Positions 18,771 through 27,276 of a DNA stretch of 64,000 nt are shown here, in pieces. Location of the stretch: contig NZ_JRJE01000030.1 in assembly GCF_000763295.1 (NCBI RefSeq), forward strand, positions 1-64,000, read 5' to 3'. The stretch's first letter is position 1. Every line of letters starts with the position of its first letter. A program made the position numbers and the translations under genes. This DNA is from Thalassospira australica (GTDB lineage: Bacteria > Pseudomonadota > Alphaproteobacteria > Rhodospirillales > Thalassospiraceae). Below the pieces are notes generated by a model. That model was not told where the DNA came from, searched no databases, and saw only the letters and a program-made list of their open reading frames with translations.

Positions 18771-18921
18771 GCCGATAAGTAAATCTTCGTCTGTGTTCAT
18801 GATGGATTTATGACAACTGCGCGCTAAGCCACGGAAAGCATTCGCTATTTCAAGCTGCGCATGTAGAAGCTTTCTGTGTGTTTACGACATTGTCCGTCTT
18901 GCGGTTAAGGAAGCCTTGGTC

Positions 18922-20166
18922 ATGGATGAAGATACGATCAATCAAGAACATTCCGGGGCGGGAAAGGGAACCTCGCCAGTTATTGTTGTGCTTGATCACT
19001 ATCCGTTTCTGGTTCTGGGCTTGCTTCTTTTTGGGGCGTTTACGACCTCGAGTGCAGCGCCATTGGCCGGGCTGTATGTAGTCGAAGGATTGGGGCAGGC
19101 GCCCTGGAAGCTTAGCTTGGTGGCGGTGGTTCAGGTCTGCGTAACGCTTTTGGTCAATCGCAGTTTCGGGCGTGCCATTGACCGAGGTGTTCCGGTCAAG
19201 TTTTTGCTGATCACCAGCATCCTGTGCTTTGGCACCGGTATGATAATTCTCGGCCTGTTTCAGGTGTACTGGGTATATCTCAGTATCGTGTCGATCCTGC
19301 TTGGCATTGGATCGGGCGCGCTTTCCGTGATGTATTCGTTCGGCCGGTTGTTTGCCGAACAAACCAATCGTGACGTCATCAAATTCAATAGCTTTTTGCG
19401 TATGCAGACATCGCTTGGCTGGATGGTTGGTCCGGCTGCATCATTGTCATTTTATGGTGTTTATGGCTTTGCGCTGACCTATTACGTGATTGCCGGGTTG
19501 GCGGTGGTCTGGTTCGTTGTGTGTTTGTTGACCATCCCGGCAAGCTTTAAAACCCATCACCCCAATAGCCTGAAGGTTGGCCAGAAGGTGCCGCTGAACA
19601 TTGGCTTGTTGCAGGCCTGTGTTCCGGTGTTTTTCATTGGTGCTGCCAATGTGGTTTTCTTGTCGGCCATGCCGCTTTATTTCTCAATAGAATTGGGGTT
19701 GATGGCGTCTTCGGCCGGATTTGCCTTGACTGTGAAATGCTTTGTTGAGGTCATTGTGATCTATTTCTGTGCATCGCTGATCAAACGAATTGGCGAGCGT
19801 AAAGGTATGCTGTTGGCCGCTATTTTGGGTGTGATATTCTTTGGTCTGATCTATCACGCGACCCGGCTTTCCGATGTGTTGGTGCTGGGGGTGCTTGATG
19901 GTATCTACTATGGCATCTTTGCCGGGATCAGCATGACGTTTGTGCAGAACTTTGCACCCGAGCAGCCCGGTGTCGCGACCAGCTACTATGTCAGCACCTT
20001 GTTTGTCGGCGGGCTTGTTGGCAATCTTCTGACCGGCCTTGTTGCCAGTGCATTTGATTTTCAGACGACGGTTCTGATGGCGTGCGCTTTTGCCTTTGTC
20101 GGAAGTTTGGTTTTGATCGTCATGCGCGATGCAAAACCAAATATGGTGCAGCCCCGTGCATCATGA
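18922..20166 (+). CDS. MFS transporter
   Basis: A 414-residue protein with about 12 membrane-spanning segments. Gene length and the pattern of two six-helix halves are those of the major facilitator superfamily; residues 158-166 have the RMQTSLGWMVGPA stretch common in sugar-efflux (SetA-like) members. The substrate is unknown. The ATG at 18922 has AAGGAAG eight bases upstream; a TTG six bases earlier is less likely. Confidence 0.85.
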   Translation: MDEDTINQEHSGAGKGTSPVIVVLDHYPFLVLGLLLFGAFTTSSAAPLAGLYVVEGLGQAPWKLSLVAVVQVCVTLLVNRSFGRAIDRGVPVKFLLITSILCFGTGMIILGLFQVYWVYLSIVSILLGIGSGALSVMYSFGRLFAEQTNRDVIKFNSFLRMQTSLGWMVGPAASLSFYGVYGFALTYYVIAGLAVVWFVVCLLTIPASFKTHHPNSLKVGQKVPLNIGLLQACVPVFFIGAANVVFLSAMPLYFSIELGLMASSAGFALTVKCFVEVIVIYFCASLIKRIGERKGMLLAAILGVIFFGLIYHATRLSDVLVLGVLDGIYYGIFAGISMTFVQNFAPEQPGVATSYYVSTLFVGGLVGNLLTGLVASAFDFQTTVLMACAFAFVGSLVLIVMRDAKPNMVQPRAS

Positions 20167-20204
20167 CATCTTGACTTTCAATCTGTCCCGGCGATGATCG
20201 CGCC

Positions 20205-20678
20205 ATGAATGATAATACTGAAAATACCCGTCCGCGTTTGCTGGTTGATGCCGATGCCTGTCCGGTAAAGGTGGAATGTGAACGTGTGGCTGAGCGCCAC
20301 CGGATCGAGATGGTTTTGGTGTCAAACGGTGGCATTCGTCCGTCGCCCAATCCATTGATCAGCATCGTGATTGTTCCGCCGGAACCCGATGCGGCTGATG
20401 ACTGGATTGCCGAAAATGCGCGGGCGCGTGACGTGATTATTACCAATGACATTCCATTGGCATCGCGGGGGCTTGAGATTGGCGCAAGGGTGCTTAAGGC
20501 CAATGGGCAGGAATTTACCGAGGCCAATATTGGCAATGCCCTGGCGGGCCGTGAAATCGCCGCCCACATGCGCGAAGTCACTGGCGAGCAGGGCCGCAAT
20601 GCCGCCTTTACCCAAAAAGACCGTTCGAAATTTTCCAGTGCACTTGAAGTGCTGGTTCAGGCTGTTTTGCGTGGCTGA
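20205..20678 (+). CDS. YaiI/YqxD family protein (UPF0178, DUF188)
   Basis: This 157-residue protein matches the YaiI family by its opening LLVDADACPVK, the VSNGG stretch, and the DIPLASRGLEIGARVL motif. The family is conserved in bacteria and has a PIN-like Asp-rich fold, but its function has not been established. It stands alone between the MFS gene and a strong hairpin terminator. Confidence 0.92.
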   Translation: MNDNTENTRPRLLVDADACPVKVECERVAERHRIEMVLVSNGGIRPSPNPLISIVIVPPEPDAADDWIAENARARDVIITNDIPLASRGLEIGARVLKANGQEFTEANIGNALAGREIAAHMREVTGEQGRNAAFTQKDRSKFSSALEVLVQAVLRG

Positions 20679-20707
20679 GCTTGGTGGCTGTGTCGCCCCA
20701 AAAGAAG

Positions 20708-20743
20708 CAGGCCGTCAGACATATTTCAGTCTGACGGCCTGCA
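20708..20743. terminator. Hairpin after yaiI-like gene
   Basis: GCAGGCCGTCAGAC and GTCTGACGGCCTGC form a perfect 14-bp stem with an eight-base loop. The plus side lacks a T run; the left flank is A-rich, so it would work better on the minus strand. Confidence 0.7.
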
Positions 20744-20818
20744 CACAGGTCCTGATTTGATGAAGAAATAATTCTCACAAATCAGGCTTCCCCCCTGCGT
20801 ATGTCATCCTAGCGGAAA

Positions 20819-20843
20819 GGCCCGGCGGTGTTCCGCACGGGCC
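20819..20843 (-). terminator. Terminator of the liv-type/aldehyde dehydrogenase operon
   Basis: GGCCCG-GCGG pairs with CCGC-CGGGCC across one bulged base; on the minus strand it is followed by TTTCC. It lies 16 bases after the aldehyde dehydrogenase stop. Confidence 0.65.
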
Positions 20844-20859
20844 AGTCGTGTGATGTGGC

Positions 20860-22317
20860 TTAGAACGGATAGTGGCGTTTGCCGCTTTGAACCGTGATCC
20901 AGCGCATTTCGGTGAATTCATCAATCGATGCCTGCGAGCCAAACCGACCATAACCGGATGATTTTACACCCCCAAACGGCATTTGGGCTTCATCCTGAAC
21001 CGTTGGGCTATTGATGTGGCAGATGCCGCTTTCGATGCGTTTGGCGACATCCATCGCACGCGGAATGTTGGTTGAGAAGACTGCTGAGGACAGGCCATAT
21101 TCGCTGTCATTGGCGATGCGGACAGCTTCGTCTTCGTCGCCGGCACGGATAACCACACAAATCGGGCCAAAGCTTTCTTCGGAATAGATCTTCATGGCCG
21201 GGGTGACGTGGTCAAGAAGGGTCGCATCCATCAGAACGCCGTCCTTGGCCTTGCCGGAACCGGCAACCAGTTTGGCGCCCTTGGATACGGCATCTTCGAC
21301 AAGTTCTTCGATACGGTTGACCGCTTCGACATTCACAACACCGCCAAGGATGTGTTCTGCCTTGGCCGGATCACCAGCGGTCAATGTCTTGGCCTTGGCC
21401 GCCAGCTTGGCGACGAAATCGTCGGCCACGGCATTGTCAACGATCAGGCGTTCGGTCGACATGCAAATCTGCCCCTGATTCATATAGGCACCAAAGGCCG
21501 CACCATTGACGGCCTCATCAAGGTCGGCATCATCAAGAACAAGGAACGGTGCCTTGCCGCCCAGCTCAAGCAGAACAGGTTTCAGGTGTTCGGCACCAAG
21601 CTTGGCGATGATACGGCCCACACGGGTTGAGCCGGTAAAGTTGATGCGACGTACGGCCGGATGGGCAATCAGGGTTTCAACAATTTCCGGGGCATCTTCC
21701 GGGGCGTTGGTGACAACATTGACAACGCCTTCGGGGGCGCCGGCCTCTACCAGGCATTCCCCGATCAGACGATGCAGTGCCGGGCACAGTTCGGACGCCT
21801 TGAGGACCACGGTGTTACCACATGCAAGAGGCATGGCAATCGCACGCGTGCCAAGGATCACCGGAGCGTTCCACGGCGCAATGCCCAAAACCACACCAAC
21901 CGGCTGGCGAATGCCCATCGCCATCAGGCCGGGGGTGTCGGACGGGATGATGTCGCCCTGTATCTGGGTTGTCATGCCACCGGCTTCGCGCAGCATGTTG
22001 GCGGCAAGATGGGCGTTAAAACCACCCCACATGCGCGTGCTGCCGGTTTCATCAAGAACCAACTGGCCGAACTGATCGCCTTTGGCTTCCATGATGTCTG
22101 CGGCCGCAAGCAGGATTTTACGGCGCGCGCCCGGACCCATTTTTGACCATTCCGGAAAGGCTGCAGCTGCGGCGTCTGCGGCCTTTCGGGCGTCTGCTGC
22201 ATTGGCAGCAGCGGCAACCGTGGCGGTTTCACCGGTGACCGGGTTTTTGCGTTCAAACGTGCGGTTGTTTGACGCATTTACGTCCTGGTTGTCGATCAGC
22301 AGTTTGGCATCGTTCAT
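20860..22317 (-). CDS. NAD(P)-dependent aldehyde dehydrogenase (vanillin/salicylaldehyde type)
   Basis: A 485-residue ALDH superfamily enzyme: FTGSTRVG cofactor loop, catalytic Glu in LLELGGKAPF and catalytic Cys in NQGQICMSTER. The style (GMTTQIQGDIIPSDTPGLMAMGIRQPVGVV and the C-terminal DEFTEMRWITVQ) is that of benzaldehyde/vanillin/salicylaldehyde dehydrogenases. AGGAG lies seven bases before the ATG. It is the last gene of a six-gene minus-strand operon whose other members form a branched-chain-type ABC transporter, so it probably oxidises an aldehyde derived from the imported compound. Confidence 0.87.
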   Translation of the reverse strand: MNDAKLLIDNQDVNASNNRTFERKNPVTGETATVAAAANAADARKAADAAAAAFPEWSKMGPGARRKILLAAADIMEAKGDQFGQLVLDETGSTRMWGGFNAHLAANMLREAGGMTTQIQGDIIPSDTPGLMAMGIRQPVGVVLGIAPWNAPVILGTRAIAMPLACGNTVVLKASELCPALHRLIGECLVEAGAPEGVVNVVTNAPEDAPEIVETLIAHPAVRRINFTGSTRVGRIIAKLGAEHLKPVLLELGGKAPFLVLDDADLDEAVNGAAFGAYMNQGQICMSTERLIVDNAVADDFVAKLAAKAKTLTAGDPAKAEHILGGVVNVEAVNRIEELVEDAVSKGAKLVAGSGKAKDGVLMDATLLDHVTPAMKIYSEESFGPICVVIRAGDEDEAVRIANDSEYGLSSAVFSTNIPRAMDVAKRIESGICHINSPTVQDEAQMPFGGVKSSGYGRFGSQASIDEFTEMRWITVQSGKRHYPF

Positions 22318-22371
22318 GGCGTTTCTCCTGAGTTTCTCGTGGTCTGCTGTGAGGTGACGAAAGGCTGCATG

Positions 22372-23088
22372 TTATGCCGCCCCAAGACCAAGGAAGGCCT
22401 TTTGCACAGCAGGGTCGGATTGCAGGGCCTTGGCAGTATCCTGCCCGGTAATAGACCCGTTTTCGATCAGATATCCCCAGTCTGATATGGCAAGGGACTG
22501 ATGGGCGTTCTGTTCGACCAGAAGCACACCAACCCCGGTTTTTCGAATGGCCGCAAGGGCCTTGAACAAATCCCCGGTCATGATGGGCGACAAGCCAAGG
22601 GATGGCTCATCAAGCAGCAGAATATCGGGATTGGACATCAACGCACGACCAATTGCGACCATCTGCTGTTCGCCGCCACTCATGGTACGCGCCGCCTGAT
22701 CAAGACGTTCAGCCAGTTTGGGGAAAAGATCAATCACGCTTTCAAGGTTTTGTTTTTCAGCCACCCGCGCGCGTTTGGCAAAGGCACCAAGTTGAAGGTT
22801 CTCGCGTACCGTCAGCTCGCCAAAAATGCCGCGACCTTCGGGGACAAGGGCAAGTCCCGCCTCGACAATCTTATGGGCGGAAAGGGCGGTCAAATTGCTG
22901 CCTGACAGGTTGATTTGCGTGTCGTCATGGACCGGAACCAAACCGGCACAGGCCTTAAGCAGGCTGCTTTTACCTGCCCCGTTTGCGCCGAGCATGACGA
23001 CAATTTCACCGCGATCAACGCGGACATCAACCCCGCGCAGAGCTGCGTGTTTGCCATAGGAAACCGACAGGTTTTTGATATCAAGCAT
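22372..23088 (-). CDS. livF: Branched-chain-type ABC transporter ATPase (LivF)
   Basis: A 238-residue ATPase with Walker A GANGAGKSS, signature MSGGEQQMVAIGRAL and Walker B ILLLDEPSLGL, as in LivF. The start at 23088 (MLDIKNLSV) has a GGGAGA site; the longer frame to 23172 runs inside livG. It overlaps livG by eight bases. With LivG it drives import by the HMKGF-type transporter; the substrate need not be an amino acid. Confidence 0.93.
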   Translation of the reverse strand: MLDIKNLSVSYGKHAALRGVDVRVDRGEIVVMLGANGAGKSSLLKACAGLVPVHDDTQINLSGSNLTALSAHKIVEAGLALVPEGRGIFGELTVRENLQLGAFAKRARVAEKQNLESVIDLFPKLAERLDQAARTMSGGEQQMVAIGRALMSNPDILLLDEPSLGLSPIMTGDLFKALAAIRKTGVGVLLVEQNAHQSLAISDWGYLIENGSITGQDTAKALQSDPAVQKAFLGLGAA

Positions 23089-23815
23089 GACTGTCTCCCA
23101 GATAGGCGCGCACAACCTCGGGGTCGGATAAAACGTCGTCGGGCGTGCCATCAGCGATCTTTGCCCCGGCATTCATCACAACACAGCGATCACACAGGCT
23201 GCGAATGGCATCCATGACATGTTCAACCATGATGATGGTCAACCCTTCGTTCTTAAGTTTGCGCACAAGGGTGATGCCGTCCTGAAGTTCTGACGGGTTG
23301 AGGCCAGCCAACCATTCATCAAGCAAAAGAAGCTTTGGCTGCAGGGCCAATGCCCGACCAAGTTCCAGACGTTTCTGATCAATATAGGTCAGATCCCCGG
23401 CGGGCGTGTGGGCCTGATTGGCAAGGCCGATGCGTTCAAGCAACGCAAGGGCCTCAGCTTGCGCAGCATCGCCCCAAAGCGGTTTGGTGCGATAGGCAAG
23501 ACCGGCTTCGATGTTTTCAATGCAATCAAGATCGGGCAGTACGCGGACCAGTTGGAAGGTGCGTGCAATGCCGGAATGACTGATCTTGTGGGCCGGAAGA
23601 TTGGTGATGTCCTTGCCACTGATGACAACCTTGCCCTCATTGGCCTGAAGGGCACCTGAAATCAGGTTCATCACTGTGGTCTTGCCCGATCCGTTGGGGC
23701 CAAGCAGACCAAGGATTTCGCCGCGATGGACGTCGAACTGCATCTGATTGACGGCAATCAACCCGCCAAAGGCCTTGTGCAGACCTGAAATCGACAGAAG
23801 GATTTCGGTATTCAT
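23081..23815 (-). CDS. livG: Branched-chain-type ABC transporter ATPase (LivG)
   Basis: A 244-residue ATPase with Walker A GPNGSGKTT and Walker B LLLDEWLAGL. The signature motif region reads DLTYIDQKRLELGRAL, so LSGGQ is replaced, as happens in some LivG proteins. It overlaps livM by four bases (ATGA). Confidence 0.92.
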   Translation of the reverse strand: MNTEILLSISGLHKAFGGLIAVNQMQFDVHRGEILGLLGPNGSGKTTVMNLISGALQANEGKVVISGKDITNLPAHKISHSGIARTFQLVRVLPDLDCIENIEAGLAYRTKPLWGDAAQAEALALLERIGLANQAHTPAGDLTYIDQKRLELGRALALQPKLLLLDEWLAGLNPSELQDGITLVRKLKNEGLTIIMVEHVMDAIRSLCDRCVVMNAGAKIADGTPDDVLSDPEVVRAYLGDSHA

Positions 23816-24786
23816 GCTGCGTTCCCCCCTGATTTGGCGTTTTGATCGGTTGCAAGCGCGCGCTTTTTCGGGGCGCGATACTTTTCATACAGACCAACAA
23901 CCCCGCCAGGCAGAAGATAGACAATCACCATAAATACGCAGCCCAAAAGGATACTGAAATGGTTCGGGAAGTTTGCGGTCAGCACTTCAAACAAAAGGGT
24001 CAGCGGAATGACACCCAAAAGCGGCCCCAACAAGCGACGCGGCCCGCCCAGAAGTGCCATGATGACAACCTGGAATGACAGCATCGGGTTAAAGGCAATC
24101 ACCGGATCGATATAGGTCCAGCGTGGGGCCATGATGGCACCGGTCAGTGTCATGAAAAGGGCAGACAGGACAAACAGCGCGACTTTCACACGGGTGACAT
24201 CAATGCCGCAATGCTTGGCGACGGTTTCGTCTTCGCCAATGATGCGCAACGCAAAGCCAAGGCGCGAACGCCCCAAAATAAATCCGGTCAGAAGCAACAC
24301 CGCAAACAGGGCGAGCAACTGCCAGTAAATGTCATTCTGGGTGATGTCCAAAAAGACATAGCGCCCCATTTCGCGGGTGACATTGACCTCGTACCAACTG
24401 ACCACCTGGCGCACCAGTTCGGTCAAACCAAAGGTAAAGATCACGAAATACACACCTGCAAGACGCAATGTGGAAAAGCCAACCAAAAGGGCAATCACGG
24501 TTCCGGCAAGCCCGGCACAAATCAGCACCATCGGGAACGGCAATACTTCGCCAAGGACCGCCACCGTATAGGCACCAATGCCAAAGAACACGACAGTCGC
24601 AAGCGAGATATAGCGCGTCGGGCCGGAAAACATCGACCATGCGGTTGCAAGAACGGCAAAGCTGACAACACTGATGGCAAGCGACATATAGTAGCTGTCA
24701 ACAAGGCTTGGCAGGAAGGCAAGGGCTGCAAAGATGACCGCCCCGATGGCGACAGGCTTGATGAAATCAGGTTTCAGGATGCTCAT
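23812..24786 (-). CDS. livM: Branched-chain-type ABC transporter permease (LivM)
   Basis: A 324-residue inner-membrane permease with 8-10 hydrophobic segments and the LivM-type cytoplasmic loop GRSRLGFALRIIGEDETVAKHCGIDVTRVK. It pairs with LivH. It overlaps livH and livG by four bases each, indicating coupled translation. The C-terminus is a short basic tail. Confidence 0.92.
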   Translation of the reverse strand: MSILKPDFIKPVAIGAVIFAALAFLPSLVDSYYMSLAISVVSFAVLATAWSMFSGPTRYISLATVVFFGIGAYTVAVLGEVLPFPMVLICAGLAGTVIALLVGFSTLRLAGVYFVIFTFGLTELVRQVVSWYEVNVTREMGRYVFLDITQNDIYWQLLALFAVLLLTGFILGRSRLGFALRIIGEDETVAKHCGIDVTRVKVALFVLSALFMTLTGAIMAPRWTYIDPVIAFNPMLSFQVVIMALLGGPRRLLGPLLGVIPLTLLFEVLTANFPNHFSILLGCVFMVIVYLLPGGVVGLYEKYRAPKKRALATDQNAKSGGNAA

Positions 24787-25655
24787 GACGTGGCCCTCCC
24801 GAACAGGCCGGATGGCTTGATCAGCAGCACCAGCAGGAAGATCACATAGGTCACGGCAATGGTCAGGCCCGGATCGACATAGGTCGCGACCAGACTTTCA
24901 GCGACACCAAGGATCAGGCCAGCAATCAATGCGCCCAGTATATTGCCAACCCCGCCCATGATGACAACGATCAGTGCCTTCATGGTAAAGACAACACCCA
25001 TCGAGGTGGAAAATGTCAGGAACATGCTGACCAGAACGCCACCAACGGCTGCCATCGCGCCACCAAGGGCAAAGGCAAAGCAGGATGCGAAATTGACATC
25101 AATCGCAACAAGGCGGGCCGATGTCGGATCAACTGCAACCGCACGCAGTGCCGTTCCGATACGTGTCCGGGTCAGGATCAGATAGAATCCAAGCCCGATG
25201 ACAAGTGCAAAACCAAGCGCAACAAGACGATTGGCCGCAATGGTCGCCCCAAAGACATTCACCGCGTTATTGAGAAAATCATAGCTGTAATAATTGCCGC
25301 CAAACCAGACCAGCAACACACCCTGAACGATGAACAGCAGGCCAAAGGTGGCCAGAATGCTGTCAACTTCAAGCATGCCACGGTTCTTTGCGCGCGCGAC
25401 CAGCGGGGTCAGCAGGATGCGATAGATGACCCAGTTCAGCACAAAGGATGCGGGAATAATAATCAAAAGACCAAGGATCGGATTGATCCCAAGGGCGGTC
25501 ATGAAAACAAAGGCAATAAAGGATGCAACAATCACCAGCTCACCATAGGCAAGGTTCATGATGCGCGATACACCGTATTGCAGGGTCAGCCCCATGGCGA
25601 CAAGTGCATACATGCCGCCAAGGGTGATCCCGGAAAAGATTGCGTAACTTAACAT
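24783..25655 (-). CDS. livH: Branched-chain-type ABC transporter permease (LivH)
   Basis: A 290-residue permease with the LivH features GITLGGMYALVAMGLTLQYGVSRIMNLAYGE and TRIGTALRAVAVDPTSARLVAID. It is the first permease gene after the binding protein, from which a strong hairpin separates it. Confidence 0.92.
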   Translation of the reverse strand: MLSYAIFSGITLGGMYALVAMGLTLQYGVSRIMNLAYGELVIVASFIAFVFMTALGINPILGLLIIIPASFVLNWVIYRILLTPLVARAKNRGMLEVDSILATFGLLFIVQGVLLVWFGGNYYSYDFLNNAVNVFGATIAANRLVALGFALVIGLGFYLILTRTRIGTALRAVAVDPTSARLVAIDVNFASCFAFALGGAMAAVGGVLVSMFLTFSTSMGVVFTMKALIVVIMGGVGNILGALIAGLILGVAESLVATYVDPGLTIAVTYVIFLLVLLIKPSGLFGRATS

Positions 25656-25680
25656 TTATTTTTTCCCAAGATGGGCGTTT

Positions 25681-25715
25681 CCGGGGATCGCGGTTGATGG
25701 TAACGCGATCCCCGG
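25681..25715 (-). promoter_or_regulatory. Hairpin between binding-protein and livH genes
   Basis: CCGGGGATCGCG and CGCGATCCCCGG form a perfect 12-bp stem. On the minus strand it is not followed by a T run. The placement after the binding-protein gene mirrors the hairpin at 4868-4918 and is likely to protect the upstream message or damp expression of the downstream genes. Confidence 0.65.
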
Positions 25716-25734
25716 TCTGTCTGATCAGGCGCGA

Positions 25735-26952
25735 TTAGTTCGCGGCCTTCCATTCAGGTTTCGGGAAGACAAGTTCTTTGGCACCTTCCATGTCGGTCGG
25801 TGCAAGGCCAACAAACTTGCCGTCCTGCCACTGACCAACACGCCAGAAAGTCTGATCGCCGGGCTTGTAGGTGCCAAGGATGGTGTCAAATCCGCCTTTG
25901 GCCAGTTCGGCATTGATGGCTTCGCGGTCGGTTGATCCTGCGCGTTCAATTGCCTGCTGCAGGGACTGCAAGGTCGCCCAATTGACGATAGACGCCCAAC
26001 GATCCGGCTCACGTTCGGCAAAGGCAACGTGACGTTCAATATAGTCGGCGATTTCGGGATCGTCCTCGCTCGCGCCACCAAGGCTGACAACACCTTCGGC
26101 ATTATCGCCGAAGCGATTTTTATACAGCGGGAAGGCCGTGCCGACACCGGCATAGAAAACCTTGGGGTTAAAGCCAAGAACACGTGACTGTTCTGTCAAG
26201 CCAAGGGTGCCCGGCGGGTAGGAGAAGGCAACAAAGGTATCTGCATCAAGCGATTTGATGTCATTGACGATGGTGGCCAGATCCTGGGAGCCCAGCGGAT
26301 AGGTCTTGTCATAAACAAGATCAAAACCACGGTCTTCAAGGGCTTCGCGGCCCGCTTTTGACAGTTCGATGCCAAACCCGTCGGCCACGGCAATCATTGC
26401 GACCTTGTCGTTGATCTTGCCGTCGTCTTTCAGGCCTTCAAGGAAGTCTGCCATTGCAACGGCATATTGTTCACCCGTGCCAAGCAACCAATAGGAATTC
26501 TTCCAGCGTTTGGACAGTTGCGGTGCCTTGTCGGTTACGGCTGTGCCGGCAAGATGGGCGTACCCTGCACGATCAAGGATCGGTGCCACGGCAAGGTTAA
26601 GGCCCGTGCCCCACGGCGACAGGATGAAATCAACCTTGTCCTGATTGATCAGGCGTTCAATCGCCCGAACGGCTTCTTCGGAGCTGGAGCGGTCATCATA
26701 TTCGACAACTTCAATCGGGAGCTGCTTGTCGCCGACCTGAAGGCCGCCAGCGTCGTTGATTTCCTTTACCCACATTTCATAGTTGGGAATGGTGCTGGTG
26801 GCTGCACCCGGTGCGCCCGGGCCGGTTTTCGAAATGGCATAACCAATGCGATATGTTTCCTGCGCATTGGCGCCAAACAGCGTTGCGGTGCTCATAACCG
26901 CGGTTGTTGCCGCAGCAATGGTCGCAAGACGCAGTTTTGCTGAGATTTGCAT
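25735..26952 (-). CDS. Periplasmic ligand-binding protein of the Liv-type transporter
   Basis: A 405-residue Peripla_BP_6-type binding protein. It begins with a signal peptide (MQISAKLRLATIAAATTAVMSTATLFGANA), then ETYRIGYAISKTGPGAPGA. The ATG at 26952 is preceded by AGGAGG; the open frame reaching 27183 is not supported. It delivers the substrate to LivHM. The ligand is unknown; the aldehyde dehydrogenase at the operon end argues against a plain branched-chain amino acid. It is divergent from the AraC regulator. Confidence 0.9.
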   Translation of the reverse strand: MQISAKLRLATIAAATTAVMSTATLFGANAQETYRIGYAISKTGPGAPGAATSTIPNYEMWVKEINDAGGLQVGDKQLPIEVVEYDDRSSSEEAVRAIERLINQDKVDFILSPWGTGLNLAVAPILDRAGYAHLAGTAVTDKAPQLSKRWKNSYWLLGTGEQYAVAMADFLEGLKDDGKINDKVAMIAVADGFGIELSKAGREALEDRGFDLVYDKTYPLGSQDLATIVNDIKSLDADTFVAFSYPPGTLGLTEQSRVLGFNPKVFYAGVGTAFPLYKNRFGDNAEGVVSLGGASEDDPEIADYIERHVAFAEREPDRWASIVNWATLQSLQQAIERAGSTDREAINAELAKGGFDTILGTYKPGDQTFWRVGQWQDGKFVGLAPTDMEGAKELVFPKPEWKAAN

Positions 26953-27034
26953 AGTTTTCCTCCTGATCTCTTGTGCAGAGACGGTTTTCCCGTTTGTGCG
27001 TAATTTCAGGAGCTTAGGCAAAGAGATACTGTTG

Positions 27035-27057
27035 TTTACTTCGCGCTGCAAAGTAAA
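27035..27057. promoter_or_regulatory. Palindromic operator candidate 1 of the liv-type operon
   Basis: TTTACTT (27035-27041) and AAGTAAA (27051-27057) flank a centre reading CGCGCTGCA. The overall pattern TTAyTTCGC...TGCAAArTAA recurs at 27081-27102. Confidence 0.5.
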
Positions 27058-27080
27058 TCTCCGACGCATCCTCCTGCCCA

Positions 27081-27102
27081 TTATTTCGCATGTGCAAAAT
27101 AA
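27081..27102. promoter_or_regulatory. Palindromic operator candidate 2 of the liv-type operon
   Basis: TTATTTCGC (27081-27089) and TGCAAAATAA (27093-27102) match candidate 1 in both arms; the two centres are about 45 bp apart. Likely targets of the AraC-type regulator or a global factor. Confidence 0.5.
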
Positions 27103-27276
27103 CAGGAACGCATTCTTGTGTTGTGTTGTTGTTTTTGACGGTTTCTTTGACCGTGACACTAGTAAGCGATGGAACGTCGCCAATGTAAAGATAGCGAAAT
27201 TGACATTTTAAGACGAAAAATTGTACTTTTATACGTATAACCATTTGGAATATTTTCGCGATAAAAAGGCATGTCT

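Larger units (their letters stand above)
26953..27276. other. Divergent regulatory region, no gene
   Basis: This 324-bp region separates the binding-protein gene (minus) from the araC-type gene (plus). It holds two related palindromes (27035-27057 and 27081-27102), a TTGACA box at 27200-27205 and a TTATACGTATAA palindrome at 27229-27240. No credible coding frame was seen. Confidence 0.6.
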
